A stretch of DNA of 64,000 bases from Thiomicrospira cyclica ALM1 (GTDB taxonomy: Bacteria > Pseudomonadota > Gammaproteobacteria > Thiomicrospirales > Thiomicrospiraceae). Positions 35,860 through 45,086 of the stretch are shown here, in pieces (position 1 is the first letter of the stretch; each line of letters begins with the position of its first letter). The notes below the pieces were generated by a model. That model saw only the letters and a program-made list of their open reading frames with translations. It did not search any database and was not told the origin of the DNA. Both the position numbers and the translations under genes were made by a program. The stretch lies in contig NC_015581.1 of NCBI RefSeq assembly GCF_000214825.1, forward strand, positions 186,001 through 250,000, given 5' to 3'.

Positions 35860-37410
35860 ATGAAAGACCATTTAATTATTTTTGATACGACATTGCGTGA
35901 TGGTGAACAAAGCCCTGGTGCTTCAATGACTAAAGAAGAGAAGGTTCGTATCGCTAAGCAATTAGAAAAAATGCGAGTAGATGTCATTGAGGCTGGTTTT
36001 CCTGCCGCGAGCGACGGTGATTTTGAATCCGTTCAGGCTGTTGCCAAGGTCATCAAAGATAGTACTGTGTGCGGTTTGGCGCGTGCTGTTGAACATGACA
36101 TTGTCAAAGCGGGGCAAGCGATTGCACCCGCAAACTCAGGACGTATTCATACCTTCATCGCAACCTCACCGATTCATATGGAAATGAAATTACGTATGAC
36201 ACCTGATCAGGTTGTTGAGCGTGCGGTTTGGGCCGTTAAGCGAGCACGAGATTTTACCGACAATGTCGAGTTTTCTCCAGAAGACGCCGGTCGTTCAGAG
36301 CTCGATTTTTTATGTCGTGTCATTGAGGCTGCGATTGATGCTGGGGCAACCACGATAAATATTCCTGATACAGTTGGTTACAACGTACCCGACCAATTCG
36401 GTTATTTATTTAAGCAGTTATTAGAGCGCATTCCTAATGCCGATAAAGCCATATTTTCAGCGCATTGCCATAACGACTTGGGTTTAGCGGTGGCTAACTC
36501 GATTGCTGCTGTGACTAATGGCGCCCGCCAGGTTGAATGTACAATCAACGGCTTGGGTGAGCGAGCAGGTAATACAGCACTAGAAGAGTTGGTTATGGCG
36601 GTCAGAACCCGCCAAGATTATTTCTCGGTTGATACGCGTATTCATACTCCGGAAATCTTGACGGCATCGCGTTTGGTTTCAAATATCACTGGGTTTAGTG
36701 TCCAGCCAAATAAGGCGATTGTGGGTGCCAATGCCTTCGCCCATGAGTCAGGCATTCATCAAGATGGTGTGCTCAAGCATCGTGAAACTTATGAAATTAT
36801 GCGAGCTGAAGATGTGGGCTGGAGTACCAATAAAATGGTGTTAGGCAAGCATTCTGGTCGTAATGCTTTTAAAACGCGCTTACAAGAACTGGGCGTTGAA
36901 TTTGAAACAGAGCAGCAGTTAAACGATACGTTTGTTCGCTTCAAAGAATTGGCGGATCGTAAGCATGAAATTTATGATGAAGACTTACAAGCGCTTGTAA
37001 CGGAAGCCAATATTGAACGGGTAGAAAATGAGTCTATTCGATTGGTTGCATTGAAAGTGGCCGCTGAAATGGGTGAGCAACCTAGTGCGACGATTACTCT
37101 ATCCGTTGATGGACAGGAGTTTACTGCCAGTGCTATGGGAGGGGGCGTGGTTGATGCGACCTTTAAGGCGATTGAGCAAATCCTCAATTCAAAAACGACT
37201 CTGGAGCTTTATTCAGTAAGCAACGTGACGAATGGGACGGACTCTTTAGGTGAAACGTCGGTTCGGCTTGAAAAAGGTGGTCGCATCGTTAACGGGCAAG
37301 GTTCTGATACGGACATAGTAACGGCTTCAGCGAAAGCATATATCAATGCGCTGAATAAGTTTTCTGATGCCGCCATTAAAGCACACCCGCAACGTCAAGA
37401 AACGGTATAG
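35860..37410 (+). CDS. leuA: 2-isopropylmalate synthase LeuA
   Basis: A 516-residue enzyme that starts leucine synthesis by joining acetyl-CoA and 2-oxoisovalerate. [15 protein letters not shown] and the [13 protein letters not shown]-like [12 protein letters not shown] metal site are visible, and the C-terminal regulatory domain (leucine-sensing) follows residue about 390. The ATG at 35860 is one codon after an alternative GTG. holD-like follows directly. No leader peptide or attenuator was recognised upstream. Confidence 0.96.
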   Translation: MKDHLIIFDTTLRDGEQSPGASMTKEEKVRIAKQLEKMRVDVIEAGFPAASDGDFESVQAVAKVIKDSTVCGLARAVEHDIVKAGQAIAPANSGRIHTFIATSPIHMEMKLRMTPDQVVERAVWAVKRARDFTDNVEFSPEDAGRSELDFLCRVIEAAIDAGATTINIPDTVGYNVPDQFGYLFKQLLERIPNADKAIFSAHCHNDLGLAVANSIAAVTNGARQVECTINGLGERAGNTALEELVMAVRTRQDYFSVDTRIHTPEILTASRLVSNITGFSVQPNKAIVGANAFAHESGIHQDGVLKHRETYEIMRAEDVGWSTNKMVLGKHSGRNAFKTRLQELGVEFETEQQLNDTFVRFKELADRKHEIYDEDLQALVTEANIERVENESIRLVALKVAAEMGEQPSATITLSVDGQEFTASAMGGGVVDATFKAIEQILNSKTTLELYSVSNVTNGTDSLGETSVRLEKGGRIVNGQGSDTDIVTASAKAYINALNKFSDAAIKAHPQRQETV

Positions 37411-37417
37411 GTGACAA

Positions 37418-37936
37418 TTGTCGTCCATTGTCTTTTCTGAACAAAACCCGATGTGGCTTGAACTTGGGGTGACCTTGTGGAAACCTCTGGATGAACCACC
37501 ATCACTCAAATTTAGCACTACTGAGAAAAAACACATGCAAGCCTCTGGGTCAATCGTAAAATACCCCATTCTACTTCTAGCGGATTATGCTAATGACCTA
37601 GCAACAGGCTTGGTTGATAACAATGCCTTATTAAGGGCGGGTGTTAGTAAACTTTGGCAAGATATTCAAATGGTTCACTTTACGTCGGCTCCGTTGCGTA
37701 CTATTGGACTGAATGCACTTCAAGATTACGATGCGTGTTATGAACTTGTCGATCGCTTAATTGAGTGGGATGCCGAGGTACTCCTTTTATTTGGGCAGCA
37801 CGACCTGATGGCTGAGGTTCTAAATGAAGGGTTAGACGTGGTGTGTTTGCCAAGCCTCGAAGATTTGCGGGACAGCCCGGCTGCAAAGCAACGCTGCTAT
37901 CAAGCATTGGTCACATTAAACCTACTTGCGCAGTAA
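37418..37936 (+). CDS. holD: DNA polymerase III psi subunit (HolD)-like protein
   Basis: A 172-residue divergent protein. The match to E. coli psi is by shape: an N-terminal WLELGVTLWKP like QQLGITQWSL, a central strand with ILLLADYANDLATG, and a C-terminal SLEDLRDSPAAKQRCYQAL like LTDLRANPTARAALWQQI. The conserved order holD-rimI supports it. The start is uncertain: TTG 37418 has an AGGTGA upstream, while the ATG at 37451 lacks a ribosome-binding site. It would link chi and SSB to the clamp loader. Confidence 0.65.
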   Translation: MSSIVFSEQNPMWLELGVTLWKPLDEPPSLKFSTTEKKHMQASGSIVKYPILLLADYANDLATGLVDNNALLRAGVSKLWQDIQMVHFTSAPLRTIGLNALQDYDACYELVDRLIEWDAEVLLLFGQHDLMAEVLNEGLDVVCLPSLEDLRDSPAAKQRCYQALVTLNLLAQ

Positions 37937-37943
37937 TCTATTG

Positions 37944-38441
37944 ATGGTACAACCCCAAGTGTATGTTGATCTTACGTCTCCCCTTAATTTGGTGGAAGGC
38001 TTGCACATCACTCCGATGTTCAAGGATGATCTAGACGCTGTGGTGGAGCTTGAGCAGCAAAATGCGGTTGCGCCCTGGCGATTGCGTTCTTTTGAATTGG
38101 CTTTGAATGCGAAACATTGTAATTGGGTTATTTGCAGCGAGGCGGAACTGATAGGTTTTATTTGCGCTAGTCAAGTGCTGGACGAATTGCACATCCTTAA
38201 TTTAAGTGTTGCACAGACACATCGCGGTCAGGGGTTGGCAACTGCGATGATAAAGCACCTTTGCACGATACATCAGGACGTACCGATTCGGATGATTTTT
38301 TTAGAAGTCCGCGAATCAAATAAGCCCGCCCAAAAACTCTATCGAAAATTAGGGTTTAAGCTAGACGGGGTAAGGAAGGGATATTATCAGTGCGCAAGAG
38401 GCATCCGAGAAGATGCCCTACTGATGTCACGTGAGTTTTAA
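37944..38441 (+). CDS. rimI: Ribosomal-protein S18 alanine N-acetyltransferase RimI
   Basis: A 165-residue GNAT enzyme. The acetyl-CoA loop is THRGQGLATAMIKH and the RimI features EQQNAVAPW near the start and LEVRESNKPAQKLYRKLGF near the end are clear. It acetylates the N-terminal alanine of ribosomal protein S18. The ATG at 37944 is preferred to a TTG at 37926 inside the upstream gene. It is convergent with suhB, overlapping by 4 bases. Confidence 0.92.
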   Translation: MVQPQVYVDLTSPLNLVEGLHITPMFKDDLDAVVELEQQNAVAPWRLRSFELALNAKHCNWVICSEAELIGFICASQVLDELHILNLSVAQTHRGQGLATAMIKHLCTIHQDVPIRMIFLEVRESNKPAQKLYRKLGFKLDGVRKGYYQCARGIREDALLMSREF

Positions 38442-39238
38442 CGCTTTAAGTCGCTTCTAATATGCTTGCTAACCCCTTGAACTAGGTGTTTGAAAAGCTT
38501 GGGGTTGGCGGCCAAAACATTACCTGATGTAAGCTGGTTATCACCGCCAGCAAAATCACTGGACCGTCCACCCGCCTCCTGAACTAATAAAATACCGGCT
38601 GCGATATCCCACGACTTTAGGTTAAACTCCCAATAGCCATCTACACGACCACAGGCCACATAAGCTAAGTCAAGAGCGGCGGAACCTGCACGACGCACCC
38701 CTGCCGTTTCAGTCATAAAGTACTTCAAGGTTGCAAGATAGTCATCTATATAATCGAACTGATAATAAGGAAACCCTGTTGCCAATAAGGCATCCTTAAG
38801 ACTTTTTTGATCAGTTACCCTAATGCGGCGGTTATTTAATTTAGCACCTTGGCCTTTTGATGCGCTAAACATTTCATCGCGAGCGGGATCAAAAACCACG
38901 CCATGTTGGAGCTTGCCTTTTTCAAGGACGGCAATGGACACGCTAAATTGGGGGAATTGATGAAGATAGTTGGTAGTGCCGTCTAAAGGGTCAATAACCC
39001 ATTGAATCGGTGAATCAACTTGGTTGTGACCGGTTTCTTCGCCAAGAATGGCATGGTCTGGGTAATATTTTTTGATGGTTTTGATGATAGTGAGTTCAGC
39101 CAGTTGGTCGACTTGGCTGACGTAATTGTTGCGGTCTTTTTCGGTAATCTCAAGACGGTCGATGTCTTGAGCGTATTTCATAATAACTTCACCAGCTTCT
39201 CGAGCGGCGATCATGGCAACATTTAAAATCGGGTGCAT
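38438..39238 (-). CDS. suhB: Inositol monophosphatase family protein SuhB
   Basis: A 266-residue Mg2+-dependent phosphatase of the FIG superfamily. Metal-binding motifs are in LGEETGH, WVIDPLDGTTNYLHQFP and the C-terminal SWDIAAGILLVQEAGG. SuhB also joins ribosomal RNA antitermination complexes in E. coli. The start is the ATG at 39238, giving MHPILNVAMIAAREAG; a longer frame upstream is not supported. It is divergent from trmJ, as in other gammaproteobacteria. Confidence 0.93.
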   Translation of the reverse strand: MHPILNVAMIAAREAGEVIMKYAQDIDRLEITEKDRNNYVSQVDQLAELTIIKTIKKYYPDHAILGEETGHNQVDSPIQWVIDPLDGTTNYLHQFPQFSVSIAVLEKGKLQHGVVFDPARDEMFSASKGQGAKLNNRRIRVTDQKSLKDALLATGFPYYQFDYIDDYLATLKYFMTETAGVRRAGSAALDLAYVACGRVDGYWEFNLKSWDIAAGILLVQEAGGRSSDFAGGDNQLTSGNVLAANPKLFKHLVQGVSKHIRSDLKR

Positions 39239-39343
39239 AACTTTGAGTGTCCAAATTGTAAAAGAAAGAGCGAGATTAACCAAAGGGCAACGCCTAATGT
39301 TAAACTGTTAATATTGCAATTATAAACTATTTAGCAGGTAATT

Positions 39344-40084
39344 ATGCAGGATCAGTTTGAGCCACTACCCTTAATTCGGATTGTTTTGGTTGCTACGTCG
39401 CACCCAGGTAATATAGGCGCTGTGGCGCGAGCTATGAAGAATATGGGTTTGCACGATTTAGTGCTAGTGAATCCAAACCAGTTTCCATCCTATGAGGCAT
39501 CGGCACGTGCTTCAGGCGCGGCTGATATTCTTGATCAAGCACGGGTTGTTTCAACCTTGGCTGAGGCATTAGCTGACTGTCACCAAGTCATCGGTGCGAG
39601 TGCGCGTCTGCGCAAAGTCGCTTGGCCACAGCTATCATCACGTGAGGTAGGTGAGTTTGCGGTAAGGGCTGCCGATGTTGGTCGGGTTGCACTTGTATTT
39701 GGGCGTGAGGATTCGGGCTTAACCAATGAGGAGTTAGATCAGTGTGATAAATTAGGGCATATTGCGTCGAATCCAACATACAGTTCATTAAATCTGGCGG
39801 CAGCGGTGCAGGTTTTTGCTTATGAGTGTCGTATGGCGTGTGGTGCGGTTGTTCCGCAAAGTGAAGGCTATCGTTATCAACCAGCAACTCATGCGGACAT
39901 GGAAGGTTTTTACGTTCATTTAGAACAGGCCCTGTTGCAGGTTAATTATCTAGATCCCAATAAGCATGAACGTTTTATGCGTCGAATGCGACGGTTATTT
40001 AATCGAGCCCAGCCCGATTCAAAAGAAATTGCGATACTGCGTGGCATGTTAACCGCGGTGATAAAAGCGTCTAACCCCCAGTAA
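39344..40084 (+). CDS. trmJ: tRNA (cytidine/uridine-32-2'-O)-methyltransferase TrmJ
   Basis: A 246-residue SPOUT methyltransferase acting on position 32 of tRNA. The knot motifs LVATSHPGNIGAVARAMKNMG, ALVFGREDSGLTNEELD and SNPTYSSLNLAAAVQVFAYE-type segments are present (the last two frame the S-adenosylmethionine pocket). It leads trmJ-cysE-iscR-iscA, the conserved upstream flank of the isc operon. A weak promoter may be TTAAAC (39300) with TATAAA (39321). Confidence 0.94.
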   Translation: MQDQFEPLPLIRIVLVATSHPGNIGAVARAMKNMGLHDLVLVNPNQFPSYEASARASGAADILDQARVVSTLAEALADCHQVIGASARLRKVAWPQLSSREVGEFAVRAADVGRVALVFGREDSGLTNEELDQCDKLGHIASNPTYSSLNLAAAVQVFAYECRMACGAVVPQSEGYRYQPATHADMEGFYVHLEQALLQVNYLDPNKHERFMRRMRRLFNRAQPDSKEIAILRGMLTAVIKASNPQ

Positions 40085-40093
40085 GGAGCAAGC

Positions 40094-40882
40094 GTGTTTA
40101 AATTATTACGAGAGGATGTGCTATGTGTCTTTAGCCGAGACCCAGCAGCGCGTAATATATGGGATGTTTTAACAACCTATCCGGGTGTTCATGCGATTAT
40201 TTGGTATCGGGTAGCTCATTGGTTGTGGCTTAAAGGCTTAAAATGGCTGGCGCGTTGGATTGCCACGGTAGCTCGATGGTTTACCGGGATAGAGATTCAT
40301 CCAGCGGCGACGATTGGTCGTAGGGTATTTATTGACCATGGAATGGGTGTAGTAATCGGCGAGACGGCTGAAGTTGGCAATGATTGTACGTTGTATCATG
40401 GAGTAACCTTGGGAGGTACCTCATGGCAAGAGGGCAAACGCCATCCTACCCTGGGTGAGCGCGTTGTGGTCGGAGCAGGGGCTAAGATATTGGGCCCAAT
40501 TCTGATTGGTGATGATGCGCGTGTTGGTTCAAATGCCGTGGTTGTTAAGGATGTGCCCAGTACCAAAACGGTGGTGGGGATTCCGGGTCGAATTGTTAAG
40601 AAAAAGACAGAAAGTGAGCATAAGCGCGCTAAGATGGCTGAAAAGATTGGTTTTGATGCCTACGGGATAACAGCCAATGGCGACGACCCAATAGAGAAAG
40701 CAATCTACAGTTTGCTCGATCATATTCAGGTGCAGGATGAAAAAATTGCATTACTATCAGCGCAGATTCAAAAGCTCGGTGGTGAGGCTGTTGATATGGC
40801 TATGCCAGATCTATCGGGTGCCGTATTAGAGCCCGATGATCCAGAGCAAGCGGGTCATTTGAAGAAAAAACGTAATAGTTGA
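40094..40882 (+). CDS. cysE: Serine O-acetyltransferase CysE
   Basis: A 262-residue left-handed beta-helix acetyltransferase making O-acetylserine for cysteine synthesis. [24 protein letters not shown] and the hexapeptide series through GANAKILG-like [10 protein letters not shown] are visible, ending in [15 protein letters not shown]. It starts with GTG after AAGGAG. It is a short-N-terminus (EpsC-like) form with an extended acidic C-terminus (about residues 180-262) of unknown role. The product supplies cysteine, the sulfur donor for SufS. Confidence 0.93.
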   Translation: MFKLLREDVLCVFSRDPAARNIWDVLTTYPGVHAIIWYRVAHWLWLKGLKWLARWIATVARWFTGIEIHPAATIGRRVFIDHGMGVVIGETAEVGNDCTLYHGVTLGGTSWQEGKRHPTLGERVVVGAGAKILGPILIGDDARVGSNAVVVKDVPSTKTVVGIPGRIVKKKTESEHKRAKMAEKIGFDAYGITANGDDPIEKAIYSLLDHIQVQDEKIALLSAQIQKLGGEAVDMAMPDLSGAVLEPDDPEQAGHLKKKRNS

Positions 40883-40899
40883 GTGTAGCGCTAGGTTAT
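40875..40899 (+). promoter_or_regulatory. Candidate IscR type-1 binding site upstream of iscR
   Basis: A 25-base segment with left arm ATAGTTGAGTG (10 of 11 consensus positions) and right arm CGCTAGGTTAT (7 of 11), total 19 of 25 against the E. coli type-1 consensus as I recall it. It covers the -35 of the iscR promoter, as expected for autorepression. Confidence 0.5.
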
Positions 40900-40907
40900 T
40901 ATACTAT
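40879..40907 (+). promoter_or_regulatory. Candidate iscR promoter
   Basis: TTGAGT (40879-40884), 17 bases, TACTAT (40902-40907), 34 bases before the iscR start. The -35 lies inside the candidate IscR box. Confidence 0.5.
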
Positions 40908-40940
40908 GATGTTTGGATTTAGAACGGAAGAAGGTTTGAC

Positions 40941-41378
40941 ATGAAACTCACCTCGAAAGGACGTTACGCTGTCACAGCAATGATTGATATTGCACTTTAT
41001 CAAGATGACGGCGCCGTAACCTTAGCTATGATTTCTGAGCGTCAGGCAATTTCACTTTCTTATCTAGAACAGTTGTTTGCAAAGCTAAAAAAAGCTGACC
41101 TGGTTGTATCCACGCGAGGCCCAGGCGGTGGATACCGTCTGAGTCGTGCCGCTACGGATATTAATATTCGGCAAATTATTGACGCTGTAGATGAGGCTAT
41201 TGACGTTAGGCGTTGTGGCGGAAAATCAAACTGTCACAAAGGAAAGCAATGCTTATCCCACCATTTGTGGGAAGATTTGAGTGAAATGATTGGTGACTTT
41301 TTAGCAGATGTTACTTTGCAGACCTTGTTCGACCAGCATCATGCCGCAAAGCGATTTAATATTGCTATGAACTTATAA
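40941..41378 (+). CDS. iscR: Rrf2-family Fe-S cluster regulator IscR
   Basis: A 145-residue Rrf2 transcription factor. The winged-helix DNA-binding part is residues 1-80 ([32 protein letters not shown]). Cluster ligands Cys92, Cys98, Cys104 and a His at 107 are in the same positions as in E. coli IscR, so it should bind [2Fe-2S] and repress via type-1 sites. The gene is followed by an IscA-like gene, not by iscS and iscU. A box matching its own site is upstream. Confidence 0.95.
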   Translation: MKLTSKGRYAVTAMIDIALYQDDGAVTLAMISERQAISLSYLEQLFAKLKKADLVVSTRGPGGGYRLSRAATDINIRQIIDAVDEAIDVRRCGGKSNCHKGKQCLSHHLWEDLSEMIGDFLADVTLQTLFDQHHAAKRFNIAMNL

Positions 41379-41391
41379 GTTAGGAGAACGT

Positions 41392-41718
41392 ATGGGAGTA
41401 ACACTAACCCCGTCAGCTGCGCAACGAGTAAAGTTGATGATTGAAAAGCGCGGTAAAGGTATCGGTTTGCGGGTTGCGACTAAAAAAAGCGGCTGCGCTG
41501 GCTTTGCCTATGTTGTAGATTACGTCGATGAAGCGGGTGCTGATGATCATGTATTTACCCACCATGGTATCGATGTATATGTGGATGCAAAAAGCCTGCC
41601 ACCAATTGACGGCATGGAAATCGACTATGTAAAAGAAAGTTTGCTTAATGAAGGTTTTGAGTTCCGCAACCCAAATGTGAAAGACGAATGTGGTTGTGGT
41701 GAGTCTTTTAGCGTTTAA
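41392..41718 (+). CDS. iscA: A-type Fe-S carrier IscA/SufA
   Basis: A 108-residue A-type carrier with the three conserved cysteines: Cys35 in KKSGCAGFAY and Cys100 and Cys102 in DECGCGES. It delivers clusters to apoproteins. It is 13 bases after iscR and has a TAGGAG ribosome-binding site. Whether it works as IscA or as SufA cannot be decided; functionally it must accept clusters from SUF, since the Isc scaffold genes are absent here. Confidence 0.93.
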   Translation: MGVTLTPSAAQRVKLMIEKRGKGIGLRVATKKSGCAGFAYVVDYVDEAGADDHVFTHHGIDVYVDAKSLPPIDGMEIDYVKESLLNEGFEFRNPNVKDECGCGESFSV

Positions 41719-41823
41719 CCCATCCAATGAACTCATTTTATGAGTCTTAACCCATAGTTCGGCTGAAAAAAAAACAAAAAGTTGTTAATATAGAATACAT
41801 TTTTTGTATTTTAGGTAGCCGAG

Positions 41824-42228
41824 ATGGAACAGACACTTTCAATTATTAAGCCTGATGCTGTAAAAAAGCATTTGATTGGTGAGATTATCGGGCGATTTGA
41901 GCGCGAGGGTCTTATTCCTGTCCAACTTAAAATGATGCAATTCACGCCTGAGCAGGCGGCCTCCTTTTACGCAGAACATCTTGGTAGAGACTTCTATGAC
42001 CCCCTTATTGACTTTATGACATCGGGTTCAAGTATTGTTATGGTACTTGAGGGAGAAGATGCTATTGCACGTAATCGTGCCTTAATGGGGGTTACCAATC
42101 CAGAACAGGCTGAGCCAGGCACTATTCGTGCTGATTTTGCTGAATCAACGCGTCTTAATTGCGTGCATGGTTCTGACAGTGTGGCGAGCGCAGAGCGCGA
42201 AATAGCCTTCTTTTTTTCTCAGAGCTAA
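41824..42228 (+). CDS. ndk: Nucleoside diphosphate kinase
   Basis: A 134-residue NDK, exchanging phosphate among nucleotides through the active His in NCVHGSDS. The N-terminal [19 protein letters not shown] and the segment [17 protein letters not shown] are typical. It lies 12 bases before the rlmN start. The 105-base gap upstream holds a 6-bp hairpin (ACTCAT/ATGAGT at about 41732-41746) and another small one (AATACA/TGTATT at 41794-41810), but no clear promoter. Confidence 0.96.
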   Translation: MEQTLSIIKPDAVKKHLIGEIIGRFEREGLIPVQLKMMQFTPEQAASFYAEHLGRDFYDPLIDFMTSGSSIVMVLEGEDAIARNRALMGVTNPEQAEPGTIRADFAESTRLNCVHGSDSVASAEREIAFFFSQS

Positions 42229-42239
42229 GGTTGTTGCAC

Positions 42240-43397
42240 ATGTCTGTTGAAACTGCTTTAGAGTTGTCCGCACCTGAGTCCTCCAAAATTGATTTGTTAG
42301 GAATGGATCACGACGCGCTTGTGACTTTTTTTGAGTCTATTGGAGAAAAGCCATTTCGCGCGAAACAAGTGATGAAATGGATTCACCAAATGGGTGTCAG
42401 TGATTTTGATTTGATGACCAATATCAGCAAGTCACTTCGGGAGAAATTGAAGCAAAATGCCTGGATTCGTAGTCCCAAAATTATTGCCGAGCAAATATCT
42501 GATGACGGTACTATTAAGTGGCTAATTGAGGTAGATCAGCAAAACTCTATCGAAACGGTTTTTATCCCCGAAGCTGACCGCGGAACTCTCTGTATTTCAT
42601 CTCAAGTAGGTTGTGCCCTAGATTGTTCATTTTGTGCAACGGCGCAACAAGGATTCAACCGAAATCTAGAAAATTGGGAAATTATCGCCCAAATGTGGGT
42701 CGTCAATAAAGCATTGGGCGCTAATCCAAAAGCTGAGCGAAAAATCAGCAATGTCGTATTTATGGGCATGGGTGAACCGTTGCTTAACGTGACACATGTT
42801 TTTCCAGTAGCAAAATTATTAATGGATGATAATGCCTATGGTCTATCAAAGCGTCGGGTCACCATTAGCACGGCTGGGGTTGTTCCCGCGATTGATAAGC
42901 TTAAGGCCGAGGTGGATGTCAGTCTTGCGATTTCTCTGCATGCGCCAAATAATGCGCTGCGTGACGAACTGGTACCGGTGAATAAAAAATACCCCCTTGA
43001 AGTCTTAATGCCTGCGTTACGCCGCTACGTTGCGGATGGACATGCTAAAAAACACATAACGGTCGAATATGTCATGCTTGATCAAGTCAATGATGAAATT
43101 GAACATGCCCACCAGCTTGTCGGATTATTAGGCGATTTGGTTTGCAAGGTAAACCTAATTCCGTTTAACCCTTTTCCTAATACGCCCTATCTACGCTCAT
43201 CAAATAACCGCGTACACCGATTTCAGCGTGTTCTACATGAGGCTGGTATTAATTGCACGATTCGTAAAACGCGTGGCGATGACATTGATGCCGCGTGTGG
43301 TCAATTGGCAGGTAAGGTAAAAGATCGAACTAAGCGAACTTTGCATCGTATAAATTTTGACGGGATCTCGCAAAGTCAACACCACCTTGAGACGTAA
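42240..43397 (+). CDS. rlmN: Dual-specificity 23S rRNA / tRNA adenine-C2 methyltransferase RlmN
   Basis: A 385-residue radical SAM enzyme. The 4Fe-4S motif CALDCSFC (Cx3Cx2C) is in [18 protein letters not shown], and the cysteine nucleophile lies near the C-terminus in [20 protein letters not shown] and LAISLHAPN complete the family set. The ATG at 42240 with AAGG upstream is preferred to the TTG at 42231. It is itself a client of Fe-S assembly. The order ndk-rlmN-rodZ is conserved (pilF is missing). Confidence 0.95.
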   Translation: MSVETALELSAPESSKIDLLGMDHDALVTFFESIGEKPFRAKQVMKWIHQMGVSDFDLMTNISKSLREKLKQNAWIRSPKIIAEQISDDGTIKWLIEVDQQNSIETVFIPEADRGTLCISSQVGCALDCSFCATAQQGFNRNLENWEIIAQMWVVNKALGANPKAERKISNVVFMGMGEPLLNVTHVFPVAKLLMDDNAYGLSKRRVTISTAGVVPAIDKLKAEVDVSLAISLHAPNNALRDELVPVNKKYPLEVLMPALRRYVADGHAKKHITVEYVMLDQVNDEIEHAHQLVGLLGDLVCKVNLIPFNPFPNTPYLRSSNNRVHRFQRVLHEAGINCTIRKTRGDDIDAACGQLAGKVKDRTKRTLHRINFDGISQSQHHLET

Positions 43398-43401
43398 GTT
43401 T

Positions 43402-43794
43402 ATGACTGATAATGAAGCCACACCTCAAGCTATCACGATCGGCGAAGCGCTAAAAAAAGCGCGCGTTCAACAAGACTATACTAAAGAAGCTATGGCTGAC
43501 GTTATGAAACTTACGGTTGATAAGGTTACGGCGATCGAGTCTTATACAGATTTAGCCAGTCTTTCACCATTTGATCGCGGTTATGTTCGCAACTATGCAA
43601 GTAAAGTCGGGTTGTCATTAGCGCCTTTTGAGCTCCAGTCGAGTGATGTTGCAAAGCTAGCAGCCGAACTACAGCCTATTGCTAAAGAAGACTGGTCTAA
43701 GCCTTTATTTCCATGGATCAGAGTGGCTGTATGGGTCGTTATTGTGGGCTTGCTATTCACCGGCATAGTCGGGTATTTTTTTAGTTATTTTTAA
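43402..43794 (+). CDS. Truncated RodZ-like protein (HTH plus membrane helix)
   Basis: A 130-residue protein with an N-terminal helix-turn-helix of the RodZ type (TIGEALKKARVQQDYTKEAMADVMKL, ...FDRGYVRNYASKVG) and one C-terminal membrane helix (RVAVWVVIVGLLFTGIVGYF). Normal RodZ proteins are about 330 residues with a large periplasmic domain; that domain is absent here. Position between rlmN and hisS fits rodZ, but ispG and pilF are missing too. The cytoplasmic MreB-binding part would remain. The ATG at 43402 has no strong ribosome-binding site. Confidence 0.75.
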   Translation: MTDNEATPQAITIGEALKKARVQQDYTKEAMADVMKLTVDKVTAIESYTDLASLSPFDRGYVRNYASKVGLSLAPFELQSSDVAKLAAELQPIAKEDWSKPLFPWIRVAVWVVIVGLLFTGIVGYFFSYF

Positions 43795-43814
43795 ATCCAG
43801 AGTATTTATCTTTT

Positions 43815-45083
43815 ATGGCAACTAAACTGACTGCGATTCGGGGCATGAATGATTATGTTCAAGGCAATGCGGCCATTCTTAACTATTTGATTCAAACAGC
43901 AGAGCAGGTTCTTCAGCAGTATGCCTATCAACCGGTTTACTTACCTGTAGTTGAAAAAACAGCATTATTTAGTCGTGCGATTGGCGAAGTAACTGACATT
44001 GTCGAAAAAGAAATGTACAGTTTTGATGACAGAAATGGAGATAATTTAAGTTTGCGGCCAGAGGGAACAGCGGGCTGTGTTCGCGCAATGATTGAGAATG
44101 GTTTGCTTTATAACCAGACTCAAAAAGTCTATTACTATGGCCCTATGTTTCGACATGAGCGCCCTCAAAAAGGGCGTTATCGACAGTTTCATCAGTTTGG
44201 CGTCGAGGTTTTTGGGTTCTCTGCGGCAGAGGTTGATGCCGAGTTGATAGCCATTACAGCAAGGTTGTGGGAACAGTTAGGTTTTGACGACTTTGAACTG
44301 CAGCTTAACTCTTTAGGAAGTACCGAAGCGCGTACTCAATATAAGATTGTTTTAACCGACTACTTTAAAGACCATCTGGAGCAACTTGATGAAGATAGCC
44401 TTCGCCGGTTAGACCGTAATCCACTCCGGATTTTAGACAGTAAAAATCCAGCAATGGGCGAGTTGATTGCAAATGCACCTAGACTGGCGGATCACCTCGA
44501 TGAAGCGTCACAAGCCCATTTCAGCAAATTGTGTAGACTGCTTGATGGTTTAGGAGTTGCCTATCAGCTTAACGACAACTTAGTGAGAGGTTTAGATTAC
44601 TATAATCAAACGGTTTTTGAATGGACTACGACTAAGTTAGGTGCCCAAGCTACCGTTTGTGCCGGGGGACGTTATGATGGGTTGGTCACACAGATTGGTG
44701 GACAGCCAACCCCCGCTGTTGGCTTTGCAATGGGATTAGAGCGTTTAATGGTGCTATTGGCCGAATCTGATTTTAAGACGCGTCCTAATGCCGATATTTA
44801 CATGATTGTAGGCAGCGAGCAGGCAATCCAACCGGCAGGATTGTTGTGTGAATCTATTAGGGACTATTTCCCAGGTGTACGTGTTGCCATGCACAGTGGT
44901 GGTGGTGGTCTTAAGAGTCAGTTTAAAAAGGCCGATAAATCTGGCGCTAGGTTAGCATTAGTGTTGGGTGAGGATGAAATTCAGTCACAGACTCTGCAAG
45001 TAAAAGCACTAAGAGAGGATGTGCCACAAGAGACCATTCAATGGAATCAGTTGATAACACATTTAACGACAAGGATGAAATAA
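43815..45083 (+). CDS. hisS: Histidyl-tRNA synthetase
   Basis: A 422-residue class II synthetase. IRGMNDYV at the start, motif 2 (YGPMFRHERPQKGRYRQFHQFG), LVRGLDYYNQTVFEW with the His A motif, and motif 3 (PAVGFAMGLERLMVLL) are visible; the anticodon-binding domain covers the last about 90 residues. It is followed by yfgM after 3 bases. Confidence 0.97.
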   Translation: MATKLTAIRGMNDYVQGNAAILNYLIQTAEQVLQQYAYQPVYLPVVEKTALFSRAIGEVTDIVEKEMYSFDDRNGDNLSLRPEGTAGCVRAMIENGLLYNQTQKVYYYGPMFRHERPQKGRYRQFHQFGVEVFGFSAAEVDAELIAITARLWEQLGFDDFELQLNSLGSTEARTQYKIVLTDYFKDHLEQLDEDSLRRLDRNPLRILDSKNPAMGELIANAPRLADHLDEASQAHFSKLCRLLDGLGVAYQLNDNLVRGLDYYNQTVFEWTTTKLGAQATVCAGGRYDGLVTQIGGQPTPAVGFAMGLERLMVLLAESDFKTRPNADIYMIVGSEQAIQPAGLLCESIRDYFPGVRVAMHSGGGGLKSQFKKADKSGARLALVLGEDEIQSQTLQVKALREDVPQETIQWNQLITHLTTRMK

Positions 45084-45086
45084 GCA

